The position numbers and the translations under genes are program-made. Positions 9,732 to 17,805 of a DNA stretch of 64,000 bases are shown here, piece after piece; the first letter of the stretch is position 1; the number at the start of each line of letters is the position of its first letter. The DNA comes from Persicitalea sp038235275 (GTDB taxonomy: Bacteria > Bacteroidota > Bacteroidia > Cytophagales > Spirosomataceae). Under the pieces are notes generated by a model. It did not search any database and had not been told where the DNA came from. It worked only from the letters and a program-made list of their open reading frames with translations. Where the stretch lies: contig JBBSUC010000016.1 in the NCBI GenBank assembly GCA_038235275.1, positions 1-64,000 on the forward strand, read 5' to 3'.

Positions 9732-9855
9732 TAATATCTAATATTTGCGGAGTTAAACGATCGGGAACCTGTGAAGGCGATACAACGGTTACTGCTACCG
9801 TGACGTAATATCTAACTATTTGCGGACTATTTGCGGAGTTAAACGATCGGGAACC
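9732..9855 (+). repeat. Pair of 28-bp direct repeats, candidate operator region
   Basis: Two identical 28-bp copies lie at 9742-9769 and 9828-9855, each running from TATTTGCGG through GTTAAACGATCGGGAACC. They start 86 bp apart. Both are preceded by TAATATCTAA (9732-9741 and 9806-9815). In the second, the 11-mer ACTATTTGCGG is present twice in tandem (9815-9825 and 9826-9836). The block sits between the regulator gene and the small peptide gene, where binding sites for the regulator would be expected. Confidence 0.75.
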
Positions 9856-9896
9856 ATCTCTTTACCTAAAACAATTTAATTAATTTTTTACCAAAA

Positions 9897-10049
9897 ATGA
9901 AAACAAGTATGAGCAACACAAAGAAAAAGTACACTAAGCCAGTCCTGAATGTCAAAGGCAGCGTTCAGAACCTGACACTTGCCGGCGGGTCGTTCTCCAC
10001 GGACGCACCAGCGGGTGGAACCTCCAGCAACGGCCCATTCGGAGGGTAA
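9897..10049 (+). CDS. Small peptide with lasso-precursor-like leader (putative RiPP precursor)
   Basis: The gene encodes 50 residues from ATG 9897 (or 46 from the internal ATG at 9909). After a basic start the leader has YTKPVL followed by KGSVQNLTL, which fits the YxxPxL...G...T pattern bound by RRE proteins in lasso-peptide systems. If the conserved Thr of NLTL is taken as position -2, the core starts at Ala and has Asp at position 8 (AGGSFSTD), the spacing needed for an 8-membered macrolactam ring; the tail is APAGGTSSNGPFGG. No Cys is present. It has its own strong terminator 15 bp after the stop. An enzyme resembling lasso cyclases lies 10.8 kb downstream on the same strand, beyond the curli genes. 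No leader peptidase or RRE gene is seen here, so the product class is a hypothesis. It could instead be a small curli-linked secreted peptide. Confidence 0.6.
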   Translation: MKTSMSNTKKKYTKPVLNVKGSVQNLTLAGGSFSTDAPAGGTSSNGPFGG

Positions 10050-10064
10050 GTGGCTTTGGGAAAG

Positions 10065-10098
10065 TTGGAAACGGATGAGGTCTGTTTCCAATTTTTTT
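10065..10098 (+). terminator. Rho-independent terminator after the small peptide gene
   Basis: A perfect 8-bp stem, TTGGAAAC (10065-10072) with GTTTCCAA (10084-10091), is followed by seven T. It lies between the peptide gene and the first curlin gene, so it either separates two transcripts or lowers read-through into the amyloid genes. Confidence 0.85.
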
Positions 10099-10139
10099 AC
10101 ACTTACCAGTTTATTTTTATAATTTAACAAACAAGTAGT

Positions 10140-11516
10140 ATGAAAAAAATTATTTTATCGGCGGGGATGCTGATCGCGATTGCGACGGTGTCCTTCGCCC
10201 AGAACAACACCAGTACGCTGAATCAGACGTTGGGTGCCCGTAATACGGCCACTATGACGCAGTCGGGCCAGAACCTGAATGCCGTTGTCAATCAGGCGGG
10301 TACGCAAACCACCGACAACAGCGCGACAATCGAGCAGACAGGGCGGGCGAGTACCGCTGTCATCATTGAGCGCGGTAAGTTTCAGGAAGTATTCATCAGG
10401 CAGGACAATACTGCTACGGGCGGTCATCAGGCTAACGTGAACATTCTCGACGCCGCCAGCCAGAATAACAGCGTGGACGTAATCCAGTCGGGCAAACTGA
10501 TGGAAGCCAACATCGACTTGGAAGGCGACGGAAACGTGGTCACTTTCATGCAGAGTGGCGACAAAAACCGAGCCGAACTGATCATGAACACCAGCCTGCT
10601 CAACGACGACAACAGCGTTTCGATCACCCAAATGGGCAATCGCAATCAGTCTTCTGTCGAAGTGAACGGCGACCGGAACACGGTGAGCATCGACCAGCGC
10701 GGCTTAGACAACAGGATCGGAGCTTACATGGCTGCGGGCGTCAACTCCGTCGACTTCATTCCCGGTCCACCGGTTGGCCCCGTGACGATCGTAGTCGCTT
10801 CCGCCAACTTGACCGTTCCGTCGGGCATCCTAGTCGAGGGCGACGATAACTCCGTCACCGTGACTCAGGGAGCCAATACGCGCGACAACCAGGTGGCTAT
10901 CAACTTAAGCGGCAACGCCGACAACAACTCGGCGACCGTCACGCAGTCGCAAAACGCCGAAGACAACGTAGCCGCCATTTTAGTCGATCCTAACCAGGAC
11001 GGAAACACGGCGGTGATCACGCAGGCGGATAATGCCATGAACAACGAAGCGGGCATCCACCAGCAGGGCGACAACGACATGGCGACGATCATCCAGGCGG
11101 GCAACGGCAACGCCGCCCTCATCGTGCAAAAGATAAACACCACGGTCGGCAGCAACAAGGCCTTCATCAGCCAGCCTGGCTCCAATAACGAAGCATACAT
11201 CCAGCAGGATGGAACCCGGGGCAGCAACGCCACGATCTACCAGTTTCAGGATGGCGGTACGGTAGCCGTTTACCAGACCGCTCAAGGTGAACATTCGGCC
11301 ACGATCACGCAGGATTCCGACATTGCTGGTGCCCGGCTGATCCTCCAGCAAAACGGTAGAGCCAACACGGCCAATCTGGTGCAGACGGACATCAACTTCA
11401 CCGCTACGGACGTCGAGATCATTCAAAATGGTCAGAACAACACGGTAAACGGTCTTACCAACCCCGGTAACCAGCGGATCGTCCAGAACGGTAACGGCAA
11501 CGTAGCCTCCTACTAA
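10140..11516 (+). CDS. Curlin-repeat amyloid protein, 458 aa (CsgA/CsgB-like)
   Basis: This is a secreted amyloid subunit. A signal peptide ends near SFAQ (residue 21). The rest is built of strand-turn-strand units in which short strands end in Gln and turns contain Asn/Gly, for example ATMTQSGQNLNAVVNQAG, ATIEQTG, VTVTQGAN and ATVTQSQNAEDN, the Bacteroidota form of the curlin repeat. About 15-18 such units can be counted by eye, against five in E. coli CsgA. One longer, less regular insert lies around residues 195-225 (GVNSVDFIPGPPVGPVT). The final residues (NGNGNVASY) resemble other curlin C termini. It is the first amyloid gene after the peptide terminator and is followed 59 bp later by a much larger homologue. 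Whether it is the major subunit or the nucleator cannot be told. Confidence 0.9.
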   Translation: MKKIILSAGMLIAIATVSFAQNNTSTLNQTLGARNTATMTQSGQNLNAVVNQAGTQTTDNSATIEQTGRASTAVIIERGKFQEVFIRQDNTATGGHQANVNILDAASQNNSVDVIQSGKLMEANIDLEGDGNVVTFMQSGDKNRAELIMNTSLLNDDNSVSITQMGNRNQSSVEVNGDRNTVSIDQRGLDNRIGAYMAAGVNSVDFIPGPPVGPVTIVVASANLTVPSGILVEGDDNSVTVTQGANTRDNQVAINLSGNADNNSATVTQSQNAEDNVAAILVDPNQDGNTAVITQADNAMNNEAGIHQQGDNDMATIIQAGNGNAALIVQKINTTVGSNKAFISQPGSNNEAYIQQDGTRGSNATIYQFQDGGTVAVYQTAQGEHSATITQDSDIAGARLILQQNGRANTANLVQTDINFTATDVEIIQNGQNNTVNGLTNPGNQRIVQNGNGNVASY

Positions 11517-11575
11517 TTCGGACGGTTGATTGTCACTAGTTTAAATCGAGAAATTTCATTCCTACCAGAAACATT

Positions 11576-14500
11576 ATGAAACGAATACTCTTAATAGTAG
11601 GTCTCGCGTTCGGCTGCTCGTCAGTTTACGCGCAGATCGTCCAGATCGGCGACGGTAACTCGTCGCAAATCTTGTCGGGTACCACTACCAATCCGGCCAG
11701 CAATATCAGCGTTCTGCAGCTTTACGGCAACATCGCCGAAGGAATGCAGGGACCGGATGTCAACGCGCCGGGCCAGGAACTCACCATCACGCTGCGTCAG
11801 CGTAACATCGGTGCCGTTTCTCCGACTCTCTATAACTTCTACCGGGTGATGCAGGCGGGGTCCAACAACGACATCGTGGGCGACCAGTTGGGATATAACA
11901 ACAAAGCGTCGGTGACACAGAGCGAGTTCACGACCAACGGCCAAATTACCACCAGCCAGTCGGGTAACAACAATGGCACGATCATTCGGCAGACCAGCGG
12001 TTCGGCCTATACGGCCATAACCCGCCAGGGCCCCGTCATTCCTGTCGGTGCGTTCGACAACCCGCCGACTGCCGGTTTTTTGACCAATACGATTAGAAAC
12101 ACCATCACGCTCGATCAGGTGGGACAAGCGGGTTCGGCCGACATCGTGCAGGCGGGTAGCTATTCCCGCTTCACGGGAATTCAGAGAGGCGGTACGCCTT
12201 TCCAGCCCAATACGCTGACCATACGGCAGGATAATCTGTCGGCCATCGATGTGGATCAAGATGGGGTGAACAACGACATCGACATCCGGCAAGATGGCTG
12301 GCAGTACGCCCGGGCGACGCAAGGTGCGGCGACAGTGCGCAACCGGATCGACATCGACCAGGGAGCCAATCGGCTGGAAGACACCAAGAACACAGCGATC
12401 GTTGCCCAAAGTAGCGGCGACAGCAACATCGCCACGGTGGACCAGTCGGCAAGCACTGCCCGGGAAAACCACACGCGTATCACCCAAATGGGTACGCGAG
12501 ATGGGGCAGGTACTAACAGCGAAGTGGACGTCCTCCAAACGGGCAATTCCGGCCGGGTCATCGTTACCCAGGATATCCTGACCAACAACAGCGACGTGAT
12601 CATCGAGCAGTCCAACGCCCGATTGGGCGAAGGAAGCTACGTGGAAGTGGGACAAAGTGGCCGTACGAACGAGTTCAATACGAATCAGGACGGCAGCCTG
12701 CACATTATCTTCGGTACGCAAAAAGGCCAGGATAACTTCACTGGTATCGATCAGACGGGTCAGAAAAACCGGGCGGACGTAACGCAGAACGGTTCCGACA
12801 ACTTCATCGATATCGCGCAGGCCAACGAACCTTCCGGAGGTATCGGTAACCGGGCCACCGCAATTCAGGGGGCCGGCACTTCCGATAGCAATATCGACAT
12901 CAACCAGAACTTCGACGAAGGCGACGATAACGTAGCCACCGTGGAGCAAACTCGGGGCGACGAAAACTCCGCTACGGTGGATCAGTACGAGCAGAATACG
13001 GCCACCGTTACGCAAAGCGGTACGAAGGATATCCCTTCTGGCACATCGAGTACGGTCGATATCGATCAGTCGCAAAGCACGGGGGGTGAGGCTACGGTCA
13101 CCCAGGCCAACGGAACTTTTGGTAACGCGGTCCTCATTTCTCAGGAAGAGAAGAACAATACGGCGACGGTGAACCAAACCGCCGGACGCCTGAACGCGGC
13201 GTTGGTGTTTCAAACCGACGACAACAACATGGCGACGGTGAACCAAGCGGGTTCGGAATACAATCCGGGCGGTACGGCTAGTACCGTTGTTATTAGCCAG
13301 GATGGCACGAATGGTACGGCAACGGCTACGCAGGCCGCCGGTACGCTGGGCGGTACGATCACGATCATCCAGGACGAGGAGCGCAACGTAGCGACGGTGA
13401 ATCAAACGGCGGGTGCGTTGAATAACGCATCCATCAGCCAAATCGACGACGACAACACGGCCACCATCAACCAGGCGGGTACCCGCGACGCCATCTCGGG
13501 CGACCAGAGCTTCGTCACCATCAACCAGAGTGGCACGATGAGTATGGCGACCGCCACGCAGGCGGCCGGCACCCAGGGCGGCACGATCGATATCAACCAG
13601 GATCAGGAGCGCAACATGGCAACGGTGAATCAGACTGCCGGGCGCCTGAACGATGCTAACGTCAATCAGACCGAAAGCGATAACACGGCCACCGTAAACC
13701 AGGCCGGCTCGGAGTACAACCCGACGGGCGTAGCCAGTTCGGTTACGATCCAGCAGGACGGTACGTTCGGCCAGGCTACGGCCACGCAGGCGGCCGGTAC
13801 GTTGGGCGGAACGATCAATATCGAGCAGGACGAGGAGCGTAACATCGCCACGGTCAATCAGACGGCTGGTCGGCTGAACACCGCTTTGGTTTCCCAGACG
13901 GACGACGACAACACGGCTACCGTCAATCAGAGCGGTACGGCGGATGCTGGTTCCGGTGATCCGAGCGTAGTAGTCGTCATTCAGGATGGTAAGAGTGGAA
14001 ACGTTGACCTCACGCAATCGGCTAACGGAAGCACCGTATTGGCTACCCAGTTCGGCGGCAACGACAACGATCAGACTATTACCCAGGCCGGTCGCGCGAA
14101 TCTTGCCATTACTTTCCAAAATGGCGATCAGAACATGATCGACCTCACTCAATCGGGTCAGGAAAACACGGGTAACATCATCCAGAGTAACCTTCTCAAC
14201 GCCGATGATCCGGCCAACGGGCCTTCGATGCACGAAGCGACGCTGGTTCAGTCGGGAACGATCAATGAGGCGGCCATCGGCCAGGCGGGACTGGGCAACA
14301 CGGCGGCCTTGACCCAGGCGGGCCAGGAGAACTTCGCCAGCACCGTCCAGTATGGCAGCGGTAACGAAGCAACCACCAACCAGACCACGACCGGACGTAA
14401 TAATACGGTGAACATTACCCAGGGTCGGGTGAATGGCGGTGCCGCCGGCAACCTTGCCGCCGCCCGCGCTACCCGCGACGCGACCAATGTTGTTTTCGCA

Positions 14501-15697
14501 ATTGCCACTTTCACGGATGCCGAAGTGCTTCAGTCGGAAGACAACGTGGCGACGGTCAATCAAACGGCGGGTGAAAATCAAGTGGTGAATCTGATTCAAC
14601 GCGGCGATATGGAGACCGCCACCATCGACCAGTCGGGTTCCGACAACCGGAACCGGACGCGTCAGGCGGGTGAAATGGACGTGTTGAATTCGACCCAGAC
14701 GGGTTCGCAAGGTCTGGTAGTCGTGACCCAGTACGGTGAGGAGTCCGAAATGGGCAACGATGCTACGATCAATCAAGGCGGTAGCAACAACACCATCGAT
14801 GTGGGCCAGATCAAGTTCGGCAACATGGCGATGGTCACCCAGACGCAATCGGCCAGCAACAACAATCTGCTTCCCGGCAGCATCGTGCGGCAGGTGGGTG
14901 AGGACAACGACGCAACGATTACCCAGAGTGGCAATCGTGGAAACGTGACTGTAATCCAAGGAACCCTGGACGACGGTAGCGGTCCCCTCGACTTTACGGC
15001 TGGTGCGCTGGCTGGTACGGGATACGATCCTGCCGGCAACGATGCTTTCCGCAACACGGCGGAAGCGACTCAGGGCGGTCTTGACAACGCAACGGGAATA
15101 GTGCAGGAAGGCAACGACGGCATGGCGACGACCAACCAAATGGGCAATGACAATACCATCGGTATTCGTCAGTTGAACGTAGGTGCTGTTCGCTCGACCA
15201 ACCTTGTGGCCATGGCTACGCAGGAAACCGGCGTTCGCAACTCGCTGATCGATATCCAGCAGTCGGGTAATATGAACGAGGCCACGGCCACGCAGAGCGG
15301 CACGGGTGCCAACAACGTCATCAACCTGACGCAGCGTAAGGACAAGAATACCGCTACGCTGACGCAGGATACCGGTGAGGACAACGTGATCAATGTTCGC
15401 CAAAATCCCGATAACTTCGGCACGACGGGCGGCATGGTGCAGATCACCCAGACGGGTGGTAGCGGCAACGAGGCGCGTTTGATTCAGACGGGTTACGAGA
15501 ACACGCTGACGCTTACGCAAGACGGTGACCGCAACATTCTGCGGCTGGACGGAGGTACCCCCTTCGCCACCCAGGGCGGCCACAACAACTCGGCCACGCT
15601 GATGCAAATGGGCGAAGATAACATCATCAACTTCCAGCAGTCAGGAATGATGAACACCGCCACGATCACGCAATCGAACCTCGGTGGCGGAATCTAA
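11576..15697 (+). CDS. Giant curlin-repeat protein, 1373 aa
   Basis: The protein has a signal peptide (cleavage near SVYAQ) followed by more than 1300 residues of curlin-type strands such as ATVNQTAG, ATATQAAG and VTVTQSG. It is about nine times the length of E. coli CsgA. Between 13157 and about 13990 it contains an exact 76-residue higher-order repeat, each unit holding six Gln-ended strands. Regions rich in Asp and Asn alternate with hydrophobic strands throughout, and Cys is absent from the repeats. The gene uses mostly C- or G-ending codons, which leaves a very long stop-free frame on the opposite strand. It ends at a strong terminator 57 bp downstream. It is likely a structural fibre subunit or scaffold of the extracellular matrix. 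The role is inferred from family membership. Confidence 0.9.
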   Translation: MKRILLIVGLAFGCSSVYAQIVQIGDGNSSQILSGTTTNPASNISVLQLYGNIAEGMQGPDVNAPGQELTITLRQRNIGAVSPTLYNFYRVMQAGSNNDIVGDQLGYNNKASVTQSEFTTNGQITTSQSGNNNGTIIRQTSGSAYTAITRQGPVIPVGAFDNPPTAGFLTNTIRNTITLDQVGQAGSADIVQAGSYSRFTGIQRGGTPFQPNTLTIRQDNLSAIDVDQDGVNNDIDIRQDGWQYARATQGAATVRNRIDIDQGANRLEDTKNTAIVAQSSGDSNIATVDQSASTARENHTRITQMGTRDGAGTNSEVDVLQTGNSGRVIVTQDILTNNSDVIIEQSNARLGEGSYVEVGQSGRTNEFNTNQDGSLHIIFGTQKGQDNFTGIDQTGQKNRADVTQNGSDNFIDIAQANEPSGGIGNRATAIQGAGTSDSNIDINQNFDEGDDNVATVEQTRGDENSATVDQYEQNTATVTQSGTKDIPSGTSSTVDIDQSQSTGGEATVTQANGTFGNAVLISQEEKNNTATVNQTAGRLNAALVFQTDDNNMATVNQAGSEYNPGGTASTVVISQDGTNGTATATQAAGTLGGTITIIQDEERNVATVNQTAGALNNASISQIDDDNTATINQAGTRDAISGDQSFVTINQSGTMSMATATQAAGTQGGTIDINQDQERNMATVNQTAGRLNDANVNQTESDNTATVNQAGSEYNPTGVASSVTIQQDGTFGQATATQAAGTLGGTINIEQDEERNIATVNQTAGRLNTALVSQTDDDNTATVNQSGTADAGSGDPSVVVVIQDGKSGNVDLTQSANGSTVLATQFGGNDNDQTITQAGRANLAITFQNGDQNMIDLTQSGQENTGNIIQSNLLNADDPANGPSMHEATLVQSGTINEAAIGQAGLGNTAALTQAGQENFASTVQYGSGNEATTNQTTTGRNNTVNITQGRVNGGAAGNLAAARATRDATNVVFAIATFTDAEVLQSEDNVATVNQTAGENQVVNLIQRGDMETATIDQSGSDNRNRTRQAGEMDVLNSTQTGSQGLVVVTQYGEESEMGNDATINQGGSNNTIDVGQIKFGNMAMVTQTQSASNNNLLPGSIVRQVGEDNDATITQSGNRGNVTVIQGTLDDGSGPLDFTAGALAGTGYDPAGNDAFRNTAEATQGGLDNATGIVQEGNDGMATTNQMGNDNTIGIRQLNVGAVRSTNLVAMATQETGVRNSLIDIQQSGNMNEATATQSGTGANNVINLTQRKDKNTATLTQDTGEDNVINVRQNPDNFGTTGGMVQITQTGGSGNEARLIQTGYENTLTLTQDGDRNILRLDGGTPFATQGGHNNSATLMQMGEDNIINFQQSGMMNTATITQSNLGGGI
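13157..13990 (+). repeat. 228-bp tandem repeat inside the giant curlin gene
   Basis: Units begin at 13157, 13385, 13613 and 13841, exactly 228 bp (76 codons) apart, with the fourth kept for about 50 codons. Each starts with N-x-ATVNQTAG and holds conserved Gln at unit positions 7, 19, 30, 48, 59 and 72. The unit ends are alike (DEER or DQER). Confidence 0.9.
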
Positions 15698-15753
15698 CCC
15701 GTTGGATGCGAATCCAATTACCGCTAACCTGGCGGGATGAATAAACGCGGCAT

Positions 15754-15797
15754 GGAGACCGACGCCGGTAGTGGGGTCGGTCTCCCTTTTTATTTTG
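15754..15797 (+). terminator. Strong terminator after the giant curlin gene
   Basis: A 10-bp perfect stem, GGAGACCGAC (15754-15763) with GTCGGTCTCC (15776-15785), is followed by CTTTTTATTTT. It lies before the ATG chosen for the next gene, which supports that start rather than an ATG at 15737 that would place the hairpin inside the coding region. Confidence 0.88.
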
Positions 15798-15823
15798 AAA
15801 CAAACCAATCGTCTAGTAGCCTT

Positions 15824-16189
15824 ATGAAAAATTTAATCATCATCCTGGGATTGGTCGGTTCCGCCACGGCGGCCTTTGGCCAAACTCCCGCCAAACCATC
15901 ACCCATCGTGCAGAAAGGAAACAACAACGTCGTGAAGATGGAAATAAACAGCATTGACCGCGACACGCTGGATCGGAAAACCCGCATCATCTCCCAGCAC
16001 GGGGACAACCAAATCCATATCGAGTCCGATAGCCCCCTCGACTCCCTGCGATCCACCCTGGAAAATATGGCTGTCGAGCAGCGGGGAAAAGGCAATGTTG
16101 TGTCGGTGCAAAGTAATGGTGGCAAGGGTAATAAAGTCACCGTGACTCAGTCGGGATCGGGCAATACCGTGTCGATCAAACAAAACTGA
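15824..16189 (+). CDS. Small curlin-like secreted protein, 121 aa
   Basis: The start at 15824 gives a clean signal peptide (MKNLIIILGLVGSATAAFGQ); an earlier in-frame ATG at 15737 would put a non-signal segment and a terminator hairpin in front. The mature protein is short, with curlin-like strands at both ends: VQKGNNNVVKME early, then RIISQHGDNQIHIES, and NKVTVTQSGSGNTVSIKQN at the C terminus. The middle is charged and non-repetitive. Its size suggests a minor subunit or nucleator (CsgB-like). Position after the large subunits and before CsgE/F/G fits that idea, but it is not proof. Confidence 0.75.
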   Translation: MKNLIIILGLVGSATAAFGQTPAKPSPIVQKGNNNVVKMEINSIDRDTLDRKTRIISQHGDNQIHIESDSPLDSLRSTLENMAVEQRGKGNVVSVQSNGGKGNKVTVTQSGSGNTVSIKQN

Positions 16190-16208
16190 GAGAGCGTGGC
16201 GTAACTTT

Positions 16209-16239
16209 TTTGGATAAATCCGCAAGTTCCTTACCTTTG
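16209..16239 (+). promoter_or_regulatory. Candidate Bacteroidota promoter for the csgE/F/G operon
   Basis: TTTG at 16209-16212 and TACCTTTG at 16232-16239 are 19 nt apart and match the Bacteroidota consensus (TTTG, about 19 nt, TAnnTTTG). The pair lies 62 bp before the ATG at 16302, suggesting that the secretion genes can be transcribed apart from the subunits. Confidence 0.6.
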
Positions 16240-16301
16240 CGCATCTATCGGGCGAAATAGGACGTAACCGAATGTGGCGGAACAGTCAACCATTCTTAGC
16301 A

Positions 16302-16775
16302 ATGAAAAAAATAGCAGGTATTTTCTTGGTTTTACTAGCGGTGCAAGCCCAGGCGCAGCAGCTTTCCAGTTCCCCGGAACTCACCGTTCTGACGAAATCC
16401 GACCTGATGGTGCAGAGTGTGCTGAATAGCGCCTCCTCCGTACAGGTGTCTGAGATTACAAGTTTTCAGCACGGCAACGCCAACCAACTGCGGCTGAATC
16501 CGCAAATGGGCGAAAACCAGATTCAACTCGTACAACAGGGGAGTTTCAACAACATGGATTTGCACCTGACCGGTGAGCAAAACAACTACCAGTTCTCCCA
16601 ATTGGGAAATAGAAACGACTTGCAGATCAACAATCTGCAGGCCAACGACAACACCTTGCAAATAACGCAGCGCGGCGACGGCAACCAGCTTATCGACAAT
16701 GGATCGGGTTTACTGAGTCGGCCCATGCGGATCGAGCAGAGTGGAGGAATGAAAGTGCTAATCAATGGGCAGTAG
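16302..16775 (+). CDS. Curlin-repeat minor protein, 157 aa
   Basis: The chosen start gives a standard signal peptide (MKKIAGIFLVLLAVQAQAQQ); an upstream in-frame ATG at 16272 adds ten residues that spoil it. The mature part has a non-repeat N-terminal segment of about 45 residues and then four or five curlin-type strands: ITSFQHGNANQLRL, NQIQLVQQGSFNNMDLHL, YQFSQLGNRNDLQI, NTLQITQRGDGNQL and RPMRIEQSGGMKVLINGQ. It ends in GQ-stop and overlaps the csgE start by 11 bp, so the two are co-translated. It may be a nucleator or a chaperone-linked subunit. Confidence 0.72.
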   Translation: MKKIAGIFLVLLAVQAQAQQLSSSPELTVLTKSDLMVQSVLNSASSVQVSEITSFQHGNANQLRLNPQMGENQIQLVQQGSFNNMDLHLTGEQNNYQFSQLGNRNDLQINNLQANDNTLQITQRGDGNQLIDNGSGLLSRPMRIEQSGGMKVLINGQ

Positions 16776-17289
16776 GAAAAGTTCACTTAGCCTGTTTGTT
16801 ATAGTATTACTGGCGGGAGTGTTGAATGGTAGCGTGGTGTGGGCGCAAAGCGTGGAGGAGGCGTACGATGAAACGATAGTCGTACCCCTCGAGCAGAGCA
16901 TTTCCTTCGAAGGCTCTTCAGGCATCTTCCTGCTTGATGAAACCCGCACCAAAAACGGTCGGGACTTCTATGAATACCTTTACCAGCAATGGCTTTCCAT
17001 TCAATCGGATACCACGGTCATTTCCCCCACCGCCTTCACGGACATTGGGGAGGAATTGACGGTATCCATCGAAGAACAGCCGGTTCCGGGTGGAATCGGC
17101 ACCTCTACAGTGGTATCGGTTTCGGTGAACGATGTCATGATCTACCAGCAGTTTCTCCAGCCCAGGCTTGGGGTGGTGGAGCAAATGGCCCAGGATGCAT
17201 CGGCCGTTTTGACGCAGTACATTCAGAATTATCAAGAATTTCAGAAACAATTGGGTAGTGAGGACCAGCAGGGTAGCGGTATTTTTTAG
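16765..17289 (+). CDS. csgE: CsgE-like curli secretion chaperone
   Basis: CsgE is the periplasmic adaptor that caps the CsgG channel and directs curlin into it. After a signal peptide (cleavage near VWAQ) the protein shows the family signature around residues 50-75, SSGIFLLDETRTKNGRDFYE, which corresponds to the conserved LVVDETKT-N--DFY segment of CsgE, followed by a strand-rich core (TVSIEEQPVPGGIGTSTVVS, VNDVMIYQQFLQPR). The length of 174 residues is slightly above that of E. coli CsgE, due to a Gln-rich C-terminal tail. The start overlaps the preceding gene by 11 bp and csgF follows after 33 bp. Confidence 0.88.
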   Translation: MGSRKSSLSLFVIVLLAGVLNGSVVWAQSVEEAYDETIVVPLEQSISFEGSSGIFLLDETRTKNGRDFYEYLYQQWLSIQSDTTVISPTAFTDIGEELTVSIEEQPVPGGIGTSTVVSVSVNDVMIYQQFLQPRLGVVEQMAQDASAVLTQYIQNYQEFQKQLGSEDQQGSGIF

Positions 17290-17322
17290 CGAATCGCTGA
17301 CTCGCCCCCCTCTTTTTATCGT

Positions 17323-17754
17323 ATGAAAAAGCTTATTTTATTCGTCGTATTCGTTGTGGCAGGGTCAGCGGCTACCCAAGCCCAAAACCTTACCTACCGT
17401 CCCCAGAACCCCGCCTTTGGGGGCAACACTTTCAATTACCAATGGCTTCAGAGTTCCGCCACGGCGCAGGACAAGTTCAAGGACCCCACCGCCAAGGACG
17501 CTTTCTCCACCCGGAATAACTTCAACACGCAGACTAACTCGCTGGACGATTTCTCGGCTTCCTTGAGCCGTCAATTACTTAATCGCATCACTTCCCAATT
17601 GTTGGATTCTCAGTTTGGTGAGAATGCTCTACAGGAAGGCACCTTCCAGTTTGGTGATTTGCGCGTGGACGTCAGCAACGGCTCCGATGGCGTCAACATC
17701 CGCATCGTGGACGGCAAAGGAGGGGAAACCGTGGTAACGGTTCCCTATTTCTGA
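17323..17754 (+). CDS. csgF: CsgF-like curli assembly factor
   Basis: CsgF is a secreted partner of CsgG that helps nucleate fibres at the cell surface; its N terminus inserts in the CsgG pore. Here a signal peptide ends near TQAQ, and the mature N terminus LTYRPQNPAFGGNTFNYQWL matches the conserved CsgF start (F-x-NPxFGGNP-N). The central segment is rich in Gln and Ser with SLSRQLLNRITSQLL and the C-terminal domain carries GTFQFGDLRVDVS and VRIVDGKGGETVVTVP-like strands. The length of 143 residues is normal. It sits between csgE and csgG. Confidence 0.92.
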   Translation: MKKLILFVVFVVAGSAATQAQNLTYRPQNPAFGGNTFNYQWLQSSATAQDKFKDPTAKDAFSTRNNFNTQTNSLDDFSASLSRQLLNRITSQLLDSQFGENALQEGTFQFGDLRVDVSNGSDGVNIRIVDGKGGETVVTVPYF

Positions 17755-17805
17755 CGCCTAATCAAATTTTCCCTCCTTCGATAGCTTACCGTTTTTTTGA
17801 CAATA

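Noticed and set aside
9742..9855. The two 28-bp repeats as a short CRISPR array
   Set aside because: Only two copies with a 58-bp spacer, an internal tandem 11-mer, and no cas genes in the window.
11621..15607. A stop-free frame of more than 1300 codons on the minus strand opposite the giant curlin gene
   Set aside because: Its codons are exact complements of the sense codons, so stops would need TTA, CTA or TCA in the sense gene. The curlin gene hardly uses these, and the antisense protein has no recognisable features.
15737..15823. N-terminal extension of the 121-residue curlin-like protein
   Set aside because: It would place a strong terminator hairpin inside the coding region and hide a perfect signal peptide at 15824.
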